DNA from: Acidimicrobiaceae bacterium
Lineage (GTDB): Bacteria > Actinomycetota > Acidimicrobiia > Acidimicrobiales > RAAP-2
Assembly: GCA_003151235.1 (NCBI GenBank)
Contig: PLWZ01000066.1
Coordinates: 1 to 64,000, forward strand
DNA: 64,000 nt
Direction of reading: 5' to 3'
Every line of letters starts with the position of its first letter. The first letter of the stretch is position 1. Positions 16,472-24,614 of this stretch are shown here, piece by piece. Made by a program: the position numbers and the translations under genes. The notes beneath the pieces are model-generated. The model did not search any database. It was given only the letters and a program-made list of their open reading frames with translations, and had not been told where the DNA came from.

Positions 16472-17866
16472 ATGCGAGCCCGCGACGCCCGGGGTCTCTC
16501 GATGATCGCCGCCTTGCCGGTCATCCCGGCGGTCGGATGTGCGGCGATACCCGGGCTGAGCGGTGTGTGCGGCGCCGTGAGCGGCATCGGCTCGTCGATC
16601 ATCGGCGCCGGTGCCGGGGACGTGCTTGGAGCAATCGCTGGAGGAGTGGCGCAGGGCGCGGGGTGGTTGCTCAGCCAGATCGGCGGCGTGATCACCTCGA
16701 CCACCTCCATCGATCTCGGAGCGGCGTGGTTCAAGAGCCACTACGAGGTCATGGTCGGCTTGGCCGCGATCGTGCTTCTGCCGCTGTTGATGGCCTCGGT
16801 GATCCAGTCGATCTACCACCAGAACGTGAGCGGGCTGCTCCGGGCCGCACTTGTCCATCTCCCGTTGGCTCTCCTTTTGGGCGCGGTGGCGGTACAGCTG
16901 GTGCAACTGGCCCTGGCGGCGACGGACGCGTTGAGCTCGGCGGTGTCGTCGACCTCGTCTGGCGACATCGGGTCGGCCTTGTCCGGCCTTGCATCCGCGC
17001 TGGCCGCCCAGGCTTCGGGGGGGAACCCTGCGCCGACGTTCGTCGTGTTGATCGGAGCGCTGTTCGTGGCGTTCGGCGCGCTCCTGCTCTGGGTGGAGCT
17101 GTTGGTACGGGCCTCTGCCGTCTACGTGGCGACGCTGTTCTTCCCGCTGGCCATGGCCAGCCTCGTGTGGCCGTCCATCTCGCAGTGGTGCCGACGCCTC
17201 GTTGAAACCGTCGCCGCGTTGATCCTGTCCAAGTTCGTGATCGTGGCCGTGCTCAGCCTGGCCATCGGAGCTCTCGGGGCCAGCGACGGTTCGATCGCTT
17301 CAGAACTGGCCGGCGGGGCGCTCCTCCTCCTGGCCGGCTTCGCCCCGTTCACCCTGCTGCGACTTGTTCCGATGGTGGAGTCCGGAGCCGCCCACCAGCT
17401 GGAGGGCGTTCGCCACCGCGTCCAACAGACGGCCATGGCCGGTCCGCGCTCGGCGGTTTCGTTCGCGCTCGGTCACGTTCCCGCGGCGGCGCTCCCCGAA
17501 CTGATGGCGGGCACCGGCGCCGACGTGACGCCGGACGCGCCGGGTGGCGGCTCGGGCGGCACAGCGGTCGGGCGGCCCGGCGGGGAGTCCACCAACCCGG
17601 GAGACGCGGCGGGGGCCGGCGTGCCGATGTGGCGGGGGGTACCTGAACCCGACGAGAGCGCTCGAGAGCCCTCGGCGCCAGGAGTTTCGGCTCCCGGGCC
17701 CTCCAAGAACGGCCCGCCACCGGTCTGGGGGGCACCACTGGCGATCCCGGCGCGCTCCACGGTCCGCTCCGGTACCCACGTGATCGAGCGGGACGAGATG
17801 GGCCCCGTCATCAAGTGGCGCCCGTCCGAGCCGAGTCCCCCGGCCCCCGATGCCCGTGGCGGTTGA
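16472..17866 (+). CDS. TrbL/VirB6-like channel protein
   Basis: A 464-residue polytopic protein. The N-terminal 70 residues are Gly/Ala-rich and hydrophobic. About six membrane helices follow, including VGLAAIVLLPLLMASVIQSI, FVVLIGALFVAFGALLLWVELLVRAS and TLFFPLAMASLVWP. The last 130 residues form a polar Pro/Gly-rich cytoplasmic tail. This layout is that of TrbL/VirB6 inner-membrane subunits of type IV secretion systems. It overlaps the next gene by 17 bases. An ATG with GGGGGAAG just upstream is taken as start. Confidence 0.8.
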   Translation: MRARDARGLSMIAALPVIPAVGCAAIPGLSGVCGAVSGIGSSIIGAGAGDVLGAIAGGVAQGAGWLLSQIGGVITSTTSIDLGAAWFKSHYEVMVGLAAIVLLPLLMASVIQSIYHQNVSGLLRAALVHLPLALLLGAVAVQLVQLALAATDALSSAVSSTSSGDIGSALSGLASALAAQASGGNPAPTFVVLIGALFVAFGALLLWVELLVRASAVYVATLFFPLAMASLVWPSISQWCRRLVETVAALILSKFVIVAVLSLAIGALGASDGSIASELAGGALLLLAGFAPFTLLRLVPMVESGAAHQLEGVRHRVQQTAMAGPRSAVSFALGHVPAAALPELMAGTGADVTPDAPGGGSGGTAVGRPGGESTNPGDAAGAGVPMWRGVPEPDESAREPSAPGVSAPGPSKNGPPPVWGAPLAIPARSTVRSGTHVIERDEMGPVIKWRPSEPSPPAPDARGG

Positions 17867-19379
17867 TCCACCCAAGTATCGGTTCGGCCCGCTCGAACAG
17901 CGGGGCCTCATCGCCGGATGGCGGGGCGGCCAGATCGCGGTCGTCGCGGCGGGGCTCGTCGTCGGGGTCCTGGCCCTGCGGGAGCACCCGGACCCGATCG
18001 GCGTGGTCCTGGCGGTTCTGGCGCTCGGGTCCTCACTGGCCGTCGCGTGCTGGCCGCTCGCCGGGAGGACGGGGGAGGAGTGGTTGCCGACGGTCGTCCG
18101 ATGGGGGGCGGACGGGGTCGGGGGTCGCCATCGTCGGTCTTCGTCGCCGGGAACGGGCCACTGTCCGGGTTCGGACGGCGTTGCGTGCCTCGTCGGCGAC
18201 CCCGGCGCGCCGGGTGTTCGGCCACCGCCAATGGCCACCTCGGGAGCGTTTGGCGGACTGGTGATCCTCGGGGTCGAAGCCGGCCCAGCGGATGCTTCGC
18301 AGGTCGGGATCGTGCACGACACACGGGCGGGCACCTTCACCGGCGTGCTCTCGCTCGAGGGCCACAGCTTCGCCCTCCTCGGGTCCGACGACAAGGAACG
18401 CCGCGTGTCGCTCTGGGCGGGCGTCTTGGCCGCTTTGGCGCGTGAGGGGTCGTCGATCCACCGGATCCAATGGCTTGCCATCGCGCTGCCCGACGACGGC
18501 CGAGCGGTCCACTCGTACCTCGACGACCGGGCAGTCGAGCCATGCGAATCGCCGGCGCGGTCCTCATACGCAGAGCTGTTGGAAGAGGCCGGTGCCGATA
18601 CGTCGCGCCACGCGGTGCTGATGGCGGTGCAGGTCCGCGCCGGGAGGGGTTCCCACCGTCAGATCGAGTTGCCAGCAGCTGTGCTCGTTCGCGAGCTCGA
18701 GAACGTGCGGAGGCTCGTGACCGACGCCGACGTGGCGTGTCGGGGCGTTCTCGATCCGGCCTCGATCGCGGCCACGATCCGCGCCCTTGGTCAATCGGAT
18801 CCTCCTGCCGACGGGGAACCGCCGGATCCCGGGTCCGATACAGGCCGATGCCCACCATGTCTTCTCGGCGCACCGTGGCCCATGGCCACCTCGGTCGAAT
18901 GGAGCCGCGTCAGGACGGACGCCAACTGGCACGCGACGTACTGGATCGCCGAATGGCCGCGCATCGATGTTGGCCCCGACTTCCTGGCCCCGCTGCTGCT
19001 CGGGCCCCTCCGGCGTTCGATCGGGGTGGTGATGGAGCCGGTCAGCCCGTCGCGCGCTGTGCGCGCGGTTGAACAGGCCCGGACCGCCGATATCGCCGAC
19101 TCCGAACTGCGTCGACGTGGCGGGTTCTTGTCGACCGCACGACGCGCCCGCGAGGCCGAGCTCGTCGCACGTCGCGAGACCGAGCTGGCCGACGGCCACG
19201 GGTCCTATCGGTTCAGCGGGTACGTGACGGTCACCGCGCCGAGCGCCTCGCAGCTAGAGGCGTGGTGCGAAACGACCGAGCATGCCGCCGGTCAGGCCAG
19301 GCTGGAGCTCCGGCGCCTCTACGGCGACCAGGAACGGGCACTCTTGTGCACCCTCCCGTTGTGTCGGGGACTCTCGTGA
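17850..19379 (+). CDS. SCO6880-like type IV secretion component
   Basis: A 509-residue protein. The first 70 residues contain two membrane helices (GGQIAVVAAGLVVGVLAL and GVVLAVLALGSSLAVACWPL), like PrgI, after a KYRFGPLEQRG start. The soluble part carries conserved-looking HSFALLGSDDKERRVSLWAGVL, WHATYWIAEWPR and SGYVTVTAP segments, as in the N-terminal domain of VirB4/TraC. Streptomyces SCO6880-type proteins have this fusion and sit before the ATPase gene, as here. Residues about 85-140 are low-complexity and less convincing; paired frameshifts there cannot be excluded. Confidence 0.75.
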   Translation: MPVAVDPPKYRFGPLEQRGLIAGWRGGQIAVVAAGLVVGVLALREHPDPIGVVLAVLALGSSLAVACWPLAGRTGEEWLPTVVRWGADGVGGRHRRSSSPGTGHCPGSDGVACLVGDPGAPGVRPPPMATSGAFGGLVILGVEAGPADASQVGIVHDTRAGTFTGVLSLEGHSFALLGSDDKERRVSLWAGVLAALAREGSSIHRIQWLAIALPDDGRAVHSYLDDRAVEPCESPARSSYAELLEEAGADTSRHAVLMAVQVRAGRGSHRQIELPAAVLVRELENVRRLVTDADVACRGVLDPASIAATIRALGQSDPPADGEPPDPGSDTGRCPPCLLGAPWPMATSVEWSRVRTDANWHATYWIAEWPRIDVGPDFLAPLLLGPLRRSIGVVMEPVSPSRAVRAVEQARTADIADSELRRRGGFLSTARRAREAELVARRETELADGHGSYRFSGYVTVTAPSASQLEAWCETTEHAAGQARLELRRLYGDQERALLCTLPLCRGLS

Positions 19380-20650
19380 GGACCCAGGCGGGCTTCCGCG
19401 TGCCGGCCCACGCGGTGACCACCCGCAACCTCGGCGCCGCCTACCCGTTGGTCGCAGAGGCGGGCCTCGGGCACCGGGGCGTCTTGATCGGCCACGACCT
19501 GTTGGGCGGCTCGTTCGTCTACGACCCCTTCGAGCTGTACCGCGACGGTGTCGTCTCCAACCCCAACATGATCGTGTTCGGCCAGATCGGTCGCGGCAAG
19601 AGCTCGTTGCTCAAGACCTACCTGTGGCGCCAGGCCGTCTTCGGCCGGCGGGCCTGGGTGGTCGATCCGAAGGGGGAGTACGCGGGACTGGCCGACCTGT
19701 GGGGAGTGCGGCCGGTCGCCCTCCGGCCCGGTGGGTCGATCCGCCTCAACCCGCTCGACCCGGTCCAGACCGCCGCAGGGAAGCCCGATCCCGGTGGGCC
19801 CGATGACCCGGCCCGCCGCCAGTCCGAACTCCTCGCCTCCCTGGCCAGTGCCTGTCTCGGCCGGTCACTGGCGCCGCGCGAACGTGCGGCGCTCGATCTC
19901 GCGTTGGCCTCGGCCCGCCGCTCCTCGGCCGTCCCGACGTTGCCGAGGGTCGTGGAGGCGCTGCTCGAACCGGCCGATGAGTCCGCGACGAGCATTCGCA
20001 CGGACAGGACGACGCTCCTCGAGGACGGCCGGGACGTTGCCCTCGAGCTCCGTCGTCTCGTCCACGGGGACCTGCGCGGCATGTTCGACGGGGAGACAAC
20101 GGCCGGGCTCGACCTGTCGGGCCCGCTCGTGGTGCTCGATCTCTCGGCGCTGTACACCTCGGCGGCGCTCGGGGTCCTCATGGCATGTGCGACGGCGTGG
20201 CTGCAGGCGGCGGTGTCGCGTGACGGCCCGGCAGACCAGGCGTTCCTGGTCGTCGATGAGGCGTGGGCGATCCTGGCCAACCTGGGGGTCGCCCGGTGGC
20301 TTCAGGCGTCCTGGAAGCTGTCACGCGCCCACGGCGTCGCCAACGTGGCGGTGCTTCACCGCCTCTCCGATCTGACTTCGGTCGGGGCCACGGGGTCCGA
20401 GCAAGTCGGCCTGGCCGAGGGCCTGCTGAGCGATTCGGAGACGTTGGTCATCTATGCGCAACCGCCCGGCGAGGTCGCGCGGGCGACCGAGCTGCTGTCG
20501 TTGTCACCGACGGAGGCCGAACTGGTGCCGCAGCTCCGTCGAGGCATAGCCCTGTGGAAGGTCGGCCGCCGGTCGTTCCTGGTCCGCCACGTCGTCGGGT
20601 CGTCGGAGCGGGCCCTCGTCGACACCGATGCGGCCATGGGCCGACCATGA
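19376..20650 (+). CDS. VirB4/TraC-like type IV secretion ATPase
   Basis: A 424-residue ATPase. Walker A is FGQIGRGKSSLLKTY (Lys75), followed by WVVDPKGEYAGL; Walker B is FLVVDEAWAIL near residue 300, then a helix with KLSRAHGVANVAVLHRLSD. It is the motor that powers assembly or transfer in type IV systems. The GTG start overlaps the stop of the SCO6880-like gene and its own stop overlaps the next ATG. The N-terminal VirB4 domain is missing here and appears to be supplied by the preceding gene product. Confidence 0.88.
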   Translation: MRTQAGFRVPAHAVTTRNLGAAYPLVAEAGLGHRGVLIGHDLLGGSFVYDPFELYRDGVVSNPNMIVFGQIGRGKSSLLKTYLWRQAVFGRRAWVVDPKGEYAGLADLWGVRPVALRPGGSIRLNPLDPVQTAAGKPDPGGPDDPARRQSELLASLASACLGRSLAPRERAALDLALASARRSSAVPTLPRVVEALLEPADESATSIRTDRTTLLEDGRDVALELRRLVHGDLRGMFDGETTAGLDLSGPLVVLDLSALYTSAALGVLMACATAWLQAAVSRDGPADQAFLVVDEAWAILANLGVARWLQASWKLSRAHGVANVAVLHRLSDLTSVGATGSEQVGLAEGLLSDSETLVIYAQPPGEVARATELLSLSPTEAELVPQLRRGIALWKVGRRSFLVRHVVGSSERALVDTDAAMGRP

Positions 20651-22131
20651 CGCTCGCCGGTGTCGCCATCTCCGGAGCGCTCACCGCCGCGCTGGTCGGC
20701 GCCGCGATGGTGCACGCCGAACCCACCCGACGGCGGCAGCGAACGCGACGCGACGCACGGCCGGCGTCGGGTGCCCGCTGGGCGAACCGTCGCGAGCTTC
20801 GGCACCTCACCGAGACCGGCCCGGGGCGGATCCGACTCGGCACCGCCGAGGCGGCCGGGTTCCGCCGCGCGCCCGAGCTCTGGACCGAGCCGGCCCAGTC
20901 GGTGGCGGTGATCGGACCGACCCAGAGCGGGAAGACAACCGGGCTCGCCGTTCCGGCCATCCTCAGTTGGCGCGGACCGATCGTTGCGGCCAGCGTGAAG
21001 ACGGACCTGTTGGCCGCCACCGAGGCGTGGCGACGAAGCCTCGGCACCGTCTGGTGCTTCGACCCTGCCGGGACGACCGGTCGGCCGACGAGTGCTTGGT
21101 CGCCGCTGCCCGCCGCGCGCACGTGGGCCGGCGCCCGACGGGTGGCGGCCGACCTGACCGAGGTCGCACGCTCCCCGACGACTACCGGGGACGGCGAGTT
21201 CTGGTACGCAACGGCAGCGAAGTTGTTGGCGCCGCTGCTGTTCGCGGCAGCGACCGGCGGCGGCACTATGGACGACGTGCTTCGGTGGGTCGACACCCAG
21301 GAGGTCACCGAGGTCCTCGACCTGTTGGAGTCGGCGGGCGTGGACCAGGCCATCTGGGCGGCCAGGGCGACGTGGCAGCGCGACGAGAGGCAGCGATCAT
21401 CGGTCTACACGACCGCCGAGACGGTGCTCGAGCCCCTCGTCGGTGGCGATGCGGACCCGGGATCGACCGTCGACCCCGGCGTCCTCCTCGAAGCCAGCAA
21501 CACGCTCTATCTCTGCGCACCGGTGCACGACCAGCGACGACTCCGAGGACTGTTCGTGGCCCTGGTCAAGCAGGTGCTCGAGGCGGCGTTCGCGAGAGCG
21601 GTGCTCTGTGGCCCGCTCGACCCACCGCTTCTGGTGGTCCTCGACGAGGCGGCCAACATCGCGCCGGTGGCGGAGCTCGACGGCCTGGCGGCCACCTGTG
21701 CCGGCAGCGGGATCCAGCTGGTGACGGTGTGGCAGGACATGGCTCAGATCACCGCCCGGTACGGGGCCCGGGCACCGACCGTGCTCAACAATCACCGGGC
21801 CCGGCTGTTCCTGTCGGGCATCGCGGATCCGTCGACGCTCGAATACGCGAGCGGGCTGGTTGGCGAGGAGGAGGTCTCGATGGGATCGCTGACCCGGGAC
21901 GGCCGGGGCGGCCGTTCGACCACCACCTCGACCCATCGTCGCCGGCTTCTGCCGCCCGAGGCGTTGCGCCAGCTGCCGAGGGGCACGGGAGTCCTGATCT
22001 ATGGAGAGCGTCCCCCGATCCGTCTCCGCCTCGTCCCTTGGTCCCGCGACCCGGTGCTGGCGGACCGCGGCCGCGCGTCCGGTCTGGGGTCTCGTAAAGC
22101 TGCGGGACCCGACCCGGCGACGGTCGGATAG
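20647..22131 (+). CDS. VirD4/TraG-like coupling ATPase
   Basis: A 494-residue protein with one N-terminal membrane helix (residues 4-23), Walker A GPTQSGKTTG (Lys96) and ASVKTDLLAATEAWR. Walker B is LVVLDEAANIAP, and the coupling-protein segment IQLVTVWQDMAQITARYG follows, then NNHRARLFLSG. These are features of type IV coupling proteins, which bring DNA-protein or protein substrates to the channel. It is the last gene of the cluster, with a four-base overlap upstream. No relaxase is found next to it. Confidence 0.9.
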   Translation: MTLAGVAISGALTAALVGAAMVHAEPTRRRQRTRRDARPASGARWANRRELRHLTETGPGRIRLGTAEAAGFRRAPELWTEPAQSVAVIGPTQSGKTTGLAVPAILSWRGPIVAASVKTDLLAATEAWRRSLGTVWCFDPAGTTGRPTSAWSPLPAARTWAGARRVAADLTEVARSPTTTGDGEFWYATAAKLLAPLLFAAATGGGTMDDVLRWVDTQEVTEVLDLLESAGVDQAIWAARATWQRDERQRSSVYTTAETVLEPLVGGDADPGSTVDPGVLLEASNTLYLCAPVHDQRRLRGLFVALVKQVLEAAFARAVLCGPLDPPLLVVLDEAANIAPVAELDGLAATCAGSGIQLVTVWQDMAQITARYGARAPTVLNNHRARLFLSGIADPSTLEYASGLVGEEEVSMGSLTRDGRGGRSTTTSTHRRRLLPPEALRQLPRGTGVLIYGERPPIRLRLVPWSRDPVLADRGRASGLGSRKAAGPDPATVG

Positions 22132-22155
22132 ACGCCCAGGGCCTACGCTCGCCTC

Positions 22156-23385
22156 GTGGCCCAGCTGTTCGACCCCGGGTTCATTGATGACCCGTGGCCC
22201 CGCTACGCAGCGCTGCGGGATTCGGCGCCCGTTCACCGCGACCCGCGGGGGTTCTGGGTGGTCACCGGCCACGCCGACTGCCTCGAGGTCTTGCGGTCCA
22301 AGGCCGCGTCGTCCGACGGGACGAACATCGACCCCGCTGCGATGCCCGACGGCCTCGGACGTCAAAGTGGTGGCGGGGACATGTCCGACGAGATGGCCCA
22401 GGCGATGGCCGACAACCGCCCGTTCCTGTTCCGCGACCCGCCCGAACACACGAAGCTGCGCGGCCTGGTCTCGAAGGCCTTCACACCACGGATGGTCGAA
22501 GGACTTCGCCCCCGGATCGAGGGAATGGTCGACGAACTTCTCGACGCCGCGTACGAGCGCGGGGAGATCGACGTCGTGCGCGACTTCGCGTACCCGCTGC
22601 CGATCCGGGTCATCTGCGAGATGCTCGGCGTCCCCGAATCCGACCGCGACCTGTTCTCCGGCTGGTCGGCGGTGCTCGCCAAGGGCCTCGACCCGGAGTT
22701 CTTGCAGCCCGACGACGCGATCGAGGAGCGCTTCGCGGTCATCGGGGCGTTCTCGGAGTACTTCTTCGGGTTGATGGCCGAGAGACGGCGGGCTCCCGGG
22801 GACGACCTGCTGAGCCGGCTGGCGCTGGCCGAGGATGACGGGGAGGTGCTGACCGAGGGGCAGATGTTCTCGACGGCCATCCTGCTGCTGGTGGCCGGCC
22901 ATGAGACGACGGTGAATCTGATCTCGGGGGGCGTCCTCGCACTCGCGCAGCATCGCGACCAGTTGGCCGCCTGGCGCGCCGACCCGTCGATCACCGGCAC
23001 GGCGGTCGAGGAGTTGTTGCGTTTCGTGTCTCCCGTCCAACTAACCGGTCGGGCGTTACTCGACGACATCGAGGTCTCCACGGCCACGTTGCCCAAGGGC
23101 CACTTCGTGCTGGCGCTGATCGCTTCGGGCAATCGCGATCCGGCCGCCTTCGCCGACCCCGACCAACTCGACCTGAGTCGGACCGAGAACCGCCATCTCG
23201 GCTTCGGATTCGGGCTGCACCATTGCCTCGGGGCCCCACTGGCTCGGTTGGAGACGGCCATCGCGTTGCCGCGCCTGTTGGAGCGCACCGCGTCCCTCGA
23301 GCTGCTGAGCGACCGCGTCACCTACCGCGACAACGTCGTGCTGCGTGGCCTGGCCGAGCTCGCCGTGCACATGTCGGCGGCCTGA
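22156..23385 (+). CDS. Cytochrome P450
   Basis: A 409-residue soluble P450. It has the I-helix oxygen motif LLVAGHETTVNL, the ExxR motif VEELLRFVSPVQLTGRA and the heme-cysteine loop FGFGLHHCLGAPLARLE. These are of the bacterial class that uses a separate ferredoxin. It starts at GTG 24 bases after the coupling ATPase and could share its transcript. No ferredoxin or reductase gene is beside it, so electron donors and substrate are unknown. Confidence 0.93.
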   Translation: MAQLFDPGFIDDPWPRYAALRDSAPVHRDPRGFWVVTGHADCLEVLRSKAASSDGTNIDPAAMPDGLGRQSGGGDMSDEMAQAMADNRPFLFRDPPEHTKLRGLVSKAFTPRMVEGLRPRIEGMVDELLDAAYERGEIDVVRDFAYPLPIRVICEMLGVPESDRDLFSGWSAVLAKGLDPEFLQPDDAIEERFAVIGAFSEYFFGLMAERRRAPGDDLLSRLALAEDDGEVLTEGQMFSTAILLLVAGHETTVNLISGGVLALAQHRDQLAAWRADPSITGTAVEELLRFVSPVQLTGRALLDDIEVSTATLPKGHFVLALIASGNRDPAAFADPDQLDLSRTENRHLGFGFGLHHCLGAPLARLETAIALPRLLERTASLELLSDRVTYRDNVVLRGLAELAVHMSAA

Positions 23386-23428
23386 GCGGCCCCAAGGGTG
23401 CGCGGACGGCCGGGTAGTGTGCCCCTTG

Positions 23429-24271
23429 GTGGCTGATCACGACGCCGAGGTCGACGAGGAGGAGCCCGGCCTCACGCCCGTCGGTGCCGGCCACGTCCTG
23501 GTCAAGCCCCTGACGCTCGCCATCGACGTCGGGGGCACCGGCCTCAAGGCGTCGGTGCTTGACGCCACCGGCGCGATGGTGGCCGACCGCGTGCGGGTGC
23601 CGACCAAGTACCCGCTTCCCCCCGACGGCCCCGACGGCATGGTCCCGACGCTCGTGAAGCTGGTCAAGCCGTTGCCCGAGGCCGACCGGGTGTCGGTGGG
23701 GTTCCCCGGCATGGTCCGCGGGGGCAAGATCCTGAGCGCACCCCACTTCGTCACCGAGTCCGGCCCCGGGTCCAAGGTGGACCACCAGCTGGAAAAGGCC
23801 TGGTCCCGCTTCGATCTCGCCGGCGCGCTGGCTGACGGCCTCGGCAAGCCGACCAAAGTGGCCAACGACGCCGACGTGCAGGGGGCAGCGGTCGTGAAGG
23901 GCCAGGGCCTGGAGTTCGTCATCACGTTGGGCACCGGGTTCGGGACGGCGGCGTTTCTCGACCGGTGTCTGTTGCCGCACCTCGAGATCGCGCATCAGCC
24001 GTTCCGCAAGGGCGAGACGTACAACGATCAGTTGGGGGAGCGGGCGCGCAAGGACATCGGCGACGAACGCTGGAACACGAGGGTGCGCAAGGCCATCGAC
24101 CAACTGGACGCGATGCTGTTCTTCGACCACCTCTTCATCGGTGGCGGCAACGCGCGCCGGGTCAAGCGCGACGACCTTGGCGACGTGTTGGAACGGACGA
24201 CGGTCGTCGACAACAGCGCCGGGATCCTCGGCGGGATCCGGCTCTGGGAGGGCGACCACCTCGGTCTCTGA
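23429..24271 (+). CDS. ROK-type kinase, polyphosphate-glucokinase-like
   Basis: About 280 residues: phosphate-binding loop LAIDVGGTGLKASVLD near residue 29, VSVGFPGMVRGGK, the catalytic Asp in VANDADVQGAAVV, ITLGTGFGTAAFLD, and a C-terminal LFIGGGNARRV. The order and spacing fit the polyphosphate/ATP glucokinase branch of the ROK family, which phosphorylates glucose in the cytosol. GTG at 23429 is chosen; the open frame to 23345 overlaps the P450. The zinc-binding CxCGxxGC motif of many ROK proteins is absent, as is normal for PpgK. Confidence 0.8.
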   Translation: MADHDAEVDEEEPGLTPVGAGHVLVKPLTLAIDVGGTGLKASVLDATGAMVADRVRVPTKYPLPPDGPDGMVPTLVKLVKPLPEADRVSVGFPGMVRGGKILSAPHFVTESGPGSKVDHQLEKAWSRFDLAGALADGLGKPTKVANDADVQGAAVVKGQGLEFVITLGTGFGTAAFLDRCLLPHLEIAHQPFRKGETYNDQLGERARKDIGDERWNTRVRKAIDQLDAMLFFDHLFIGGGNARRVKRDDLGDVLERTTVVDNSAGILGGIRLWEGDHLGL

Positions 24272-24312
24272 CCGCTCGGCGTGGGCCAACGGCCGCCGGG
24301 AGAGTGGGCCCA

Positions 24313-24331
24313 ACGCGCTTGACAAGCGCGT
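24313..24331. promoter_or_regulatory. 19-bp perfect palindrome upstream of the aromatic importer operon
   Basis: ACGCGCTTG-A-CAAGCGCGT, nine-base arms around a single centre base, 285 bases before the binding-protein gene. A centre of one base cannot make a good hairpin, so it is more likely a protein binding site. A TTGACA hexamer (24319-24324) is embedded in it. The rest of the 343-base gap (24272-24614) holds no gene. Confidence 0.45.
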
Positions 24332-24369
24332 GACGTGTCCGCGACGCTGAGTTCACTATACGAAAGTCC

Positions 24370-24384
24370 GTTCGCATTGCGAAC
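24370..24384. promoter_or_regulatory. IclR-type operator GTTCG-N5-CGAAC (importer promoter)
   Basis: GTTCG-CATTG-CGAAC followed by AA. The same 15-bp arrangement occurs at 38332-38346 before the first CoA-transferase gene. The layout is that of the 15-bp operators known for PcaR-type IclR regulators. A TATACG hexamer at 24357-24362 would place a transcription start inside the site. Confidence 0.65.
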
Positions 24385-24614
24385 AAAGTTGTCCGGCAGC
24401 GGGGGGTTTGAGCGCAGGGGTGCCGAACTCGTGCACGGATCGCCGAGCTCGAGTGGCGATGGGGCGGCAAAACCACAACACAACTGCAACAAGCCGTCGA
24501 CCACCGGTCGGCGGAAGCGGTGCCAGCGGGGCGCGACCGCCGGCCCGTCGGGCTTGGGCCCGGTGGTAATGGCGGGCTCGGCCGCGTTGGCGGAGGATGA
24601 CAAAGGGGAACGTC

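Noticed and set aside
16153-22131. Reading the secretion-like operon as a complete integrative conjugative element
   Set aside because: No integrase, relaxase, attachment-site duplication or replication gene is seen, and the nearest tRNA (7855) is not adjacent.
21397-23040. 547-codon minus-strand frame opposite the coupling ATPase and P450
   Set aside because: It runs antisense to two well-supported genes and reads as Arg/Pro/Gly-rich sequence without motifs; long antisense frames are common in high-GC DNA.
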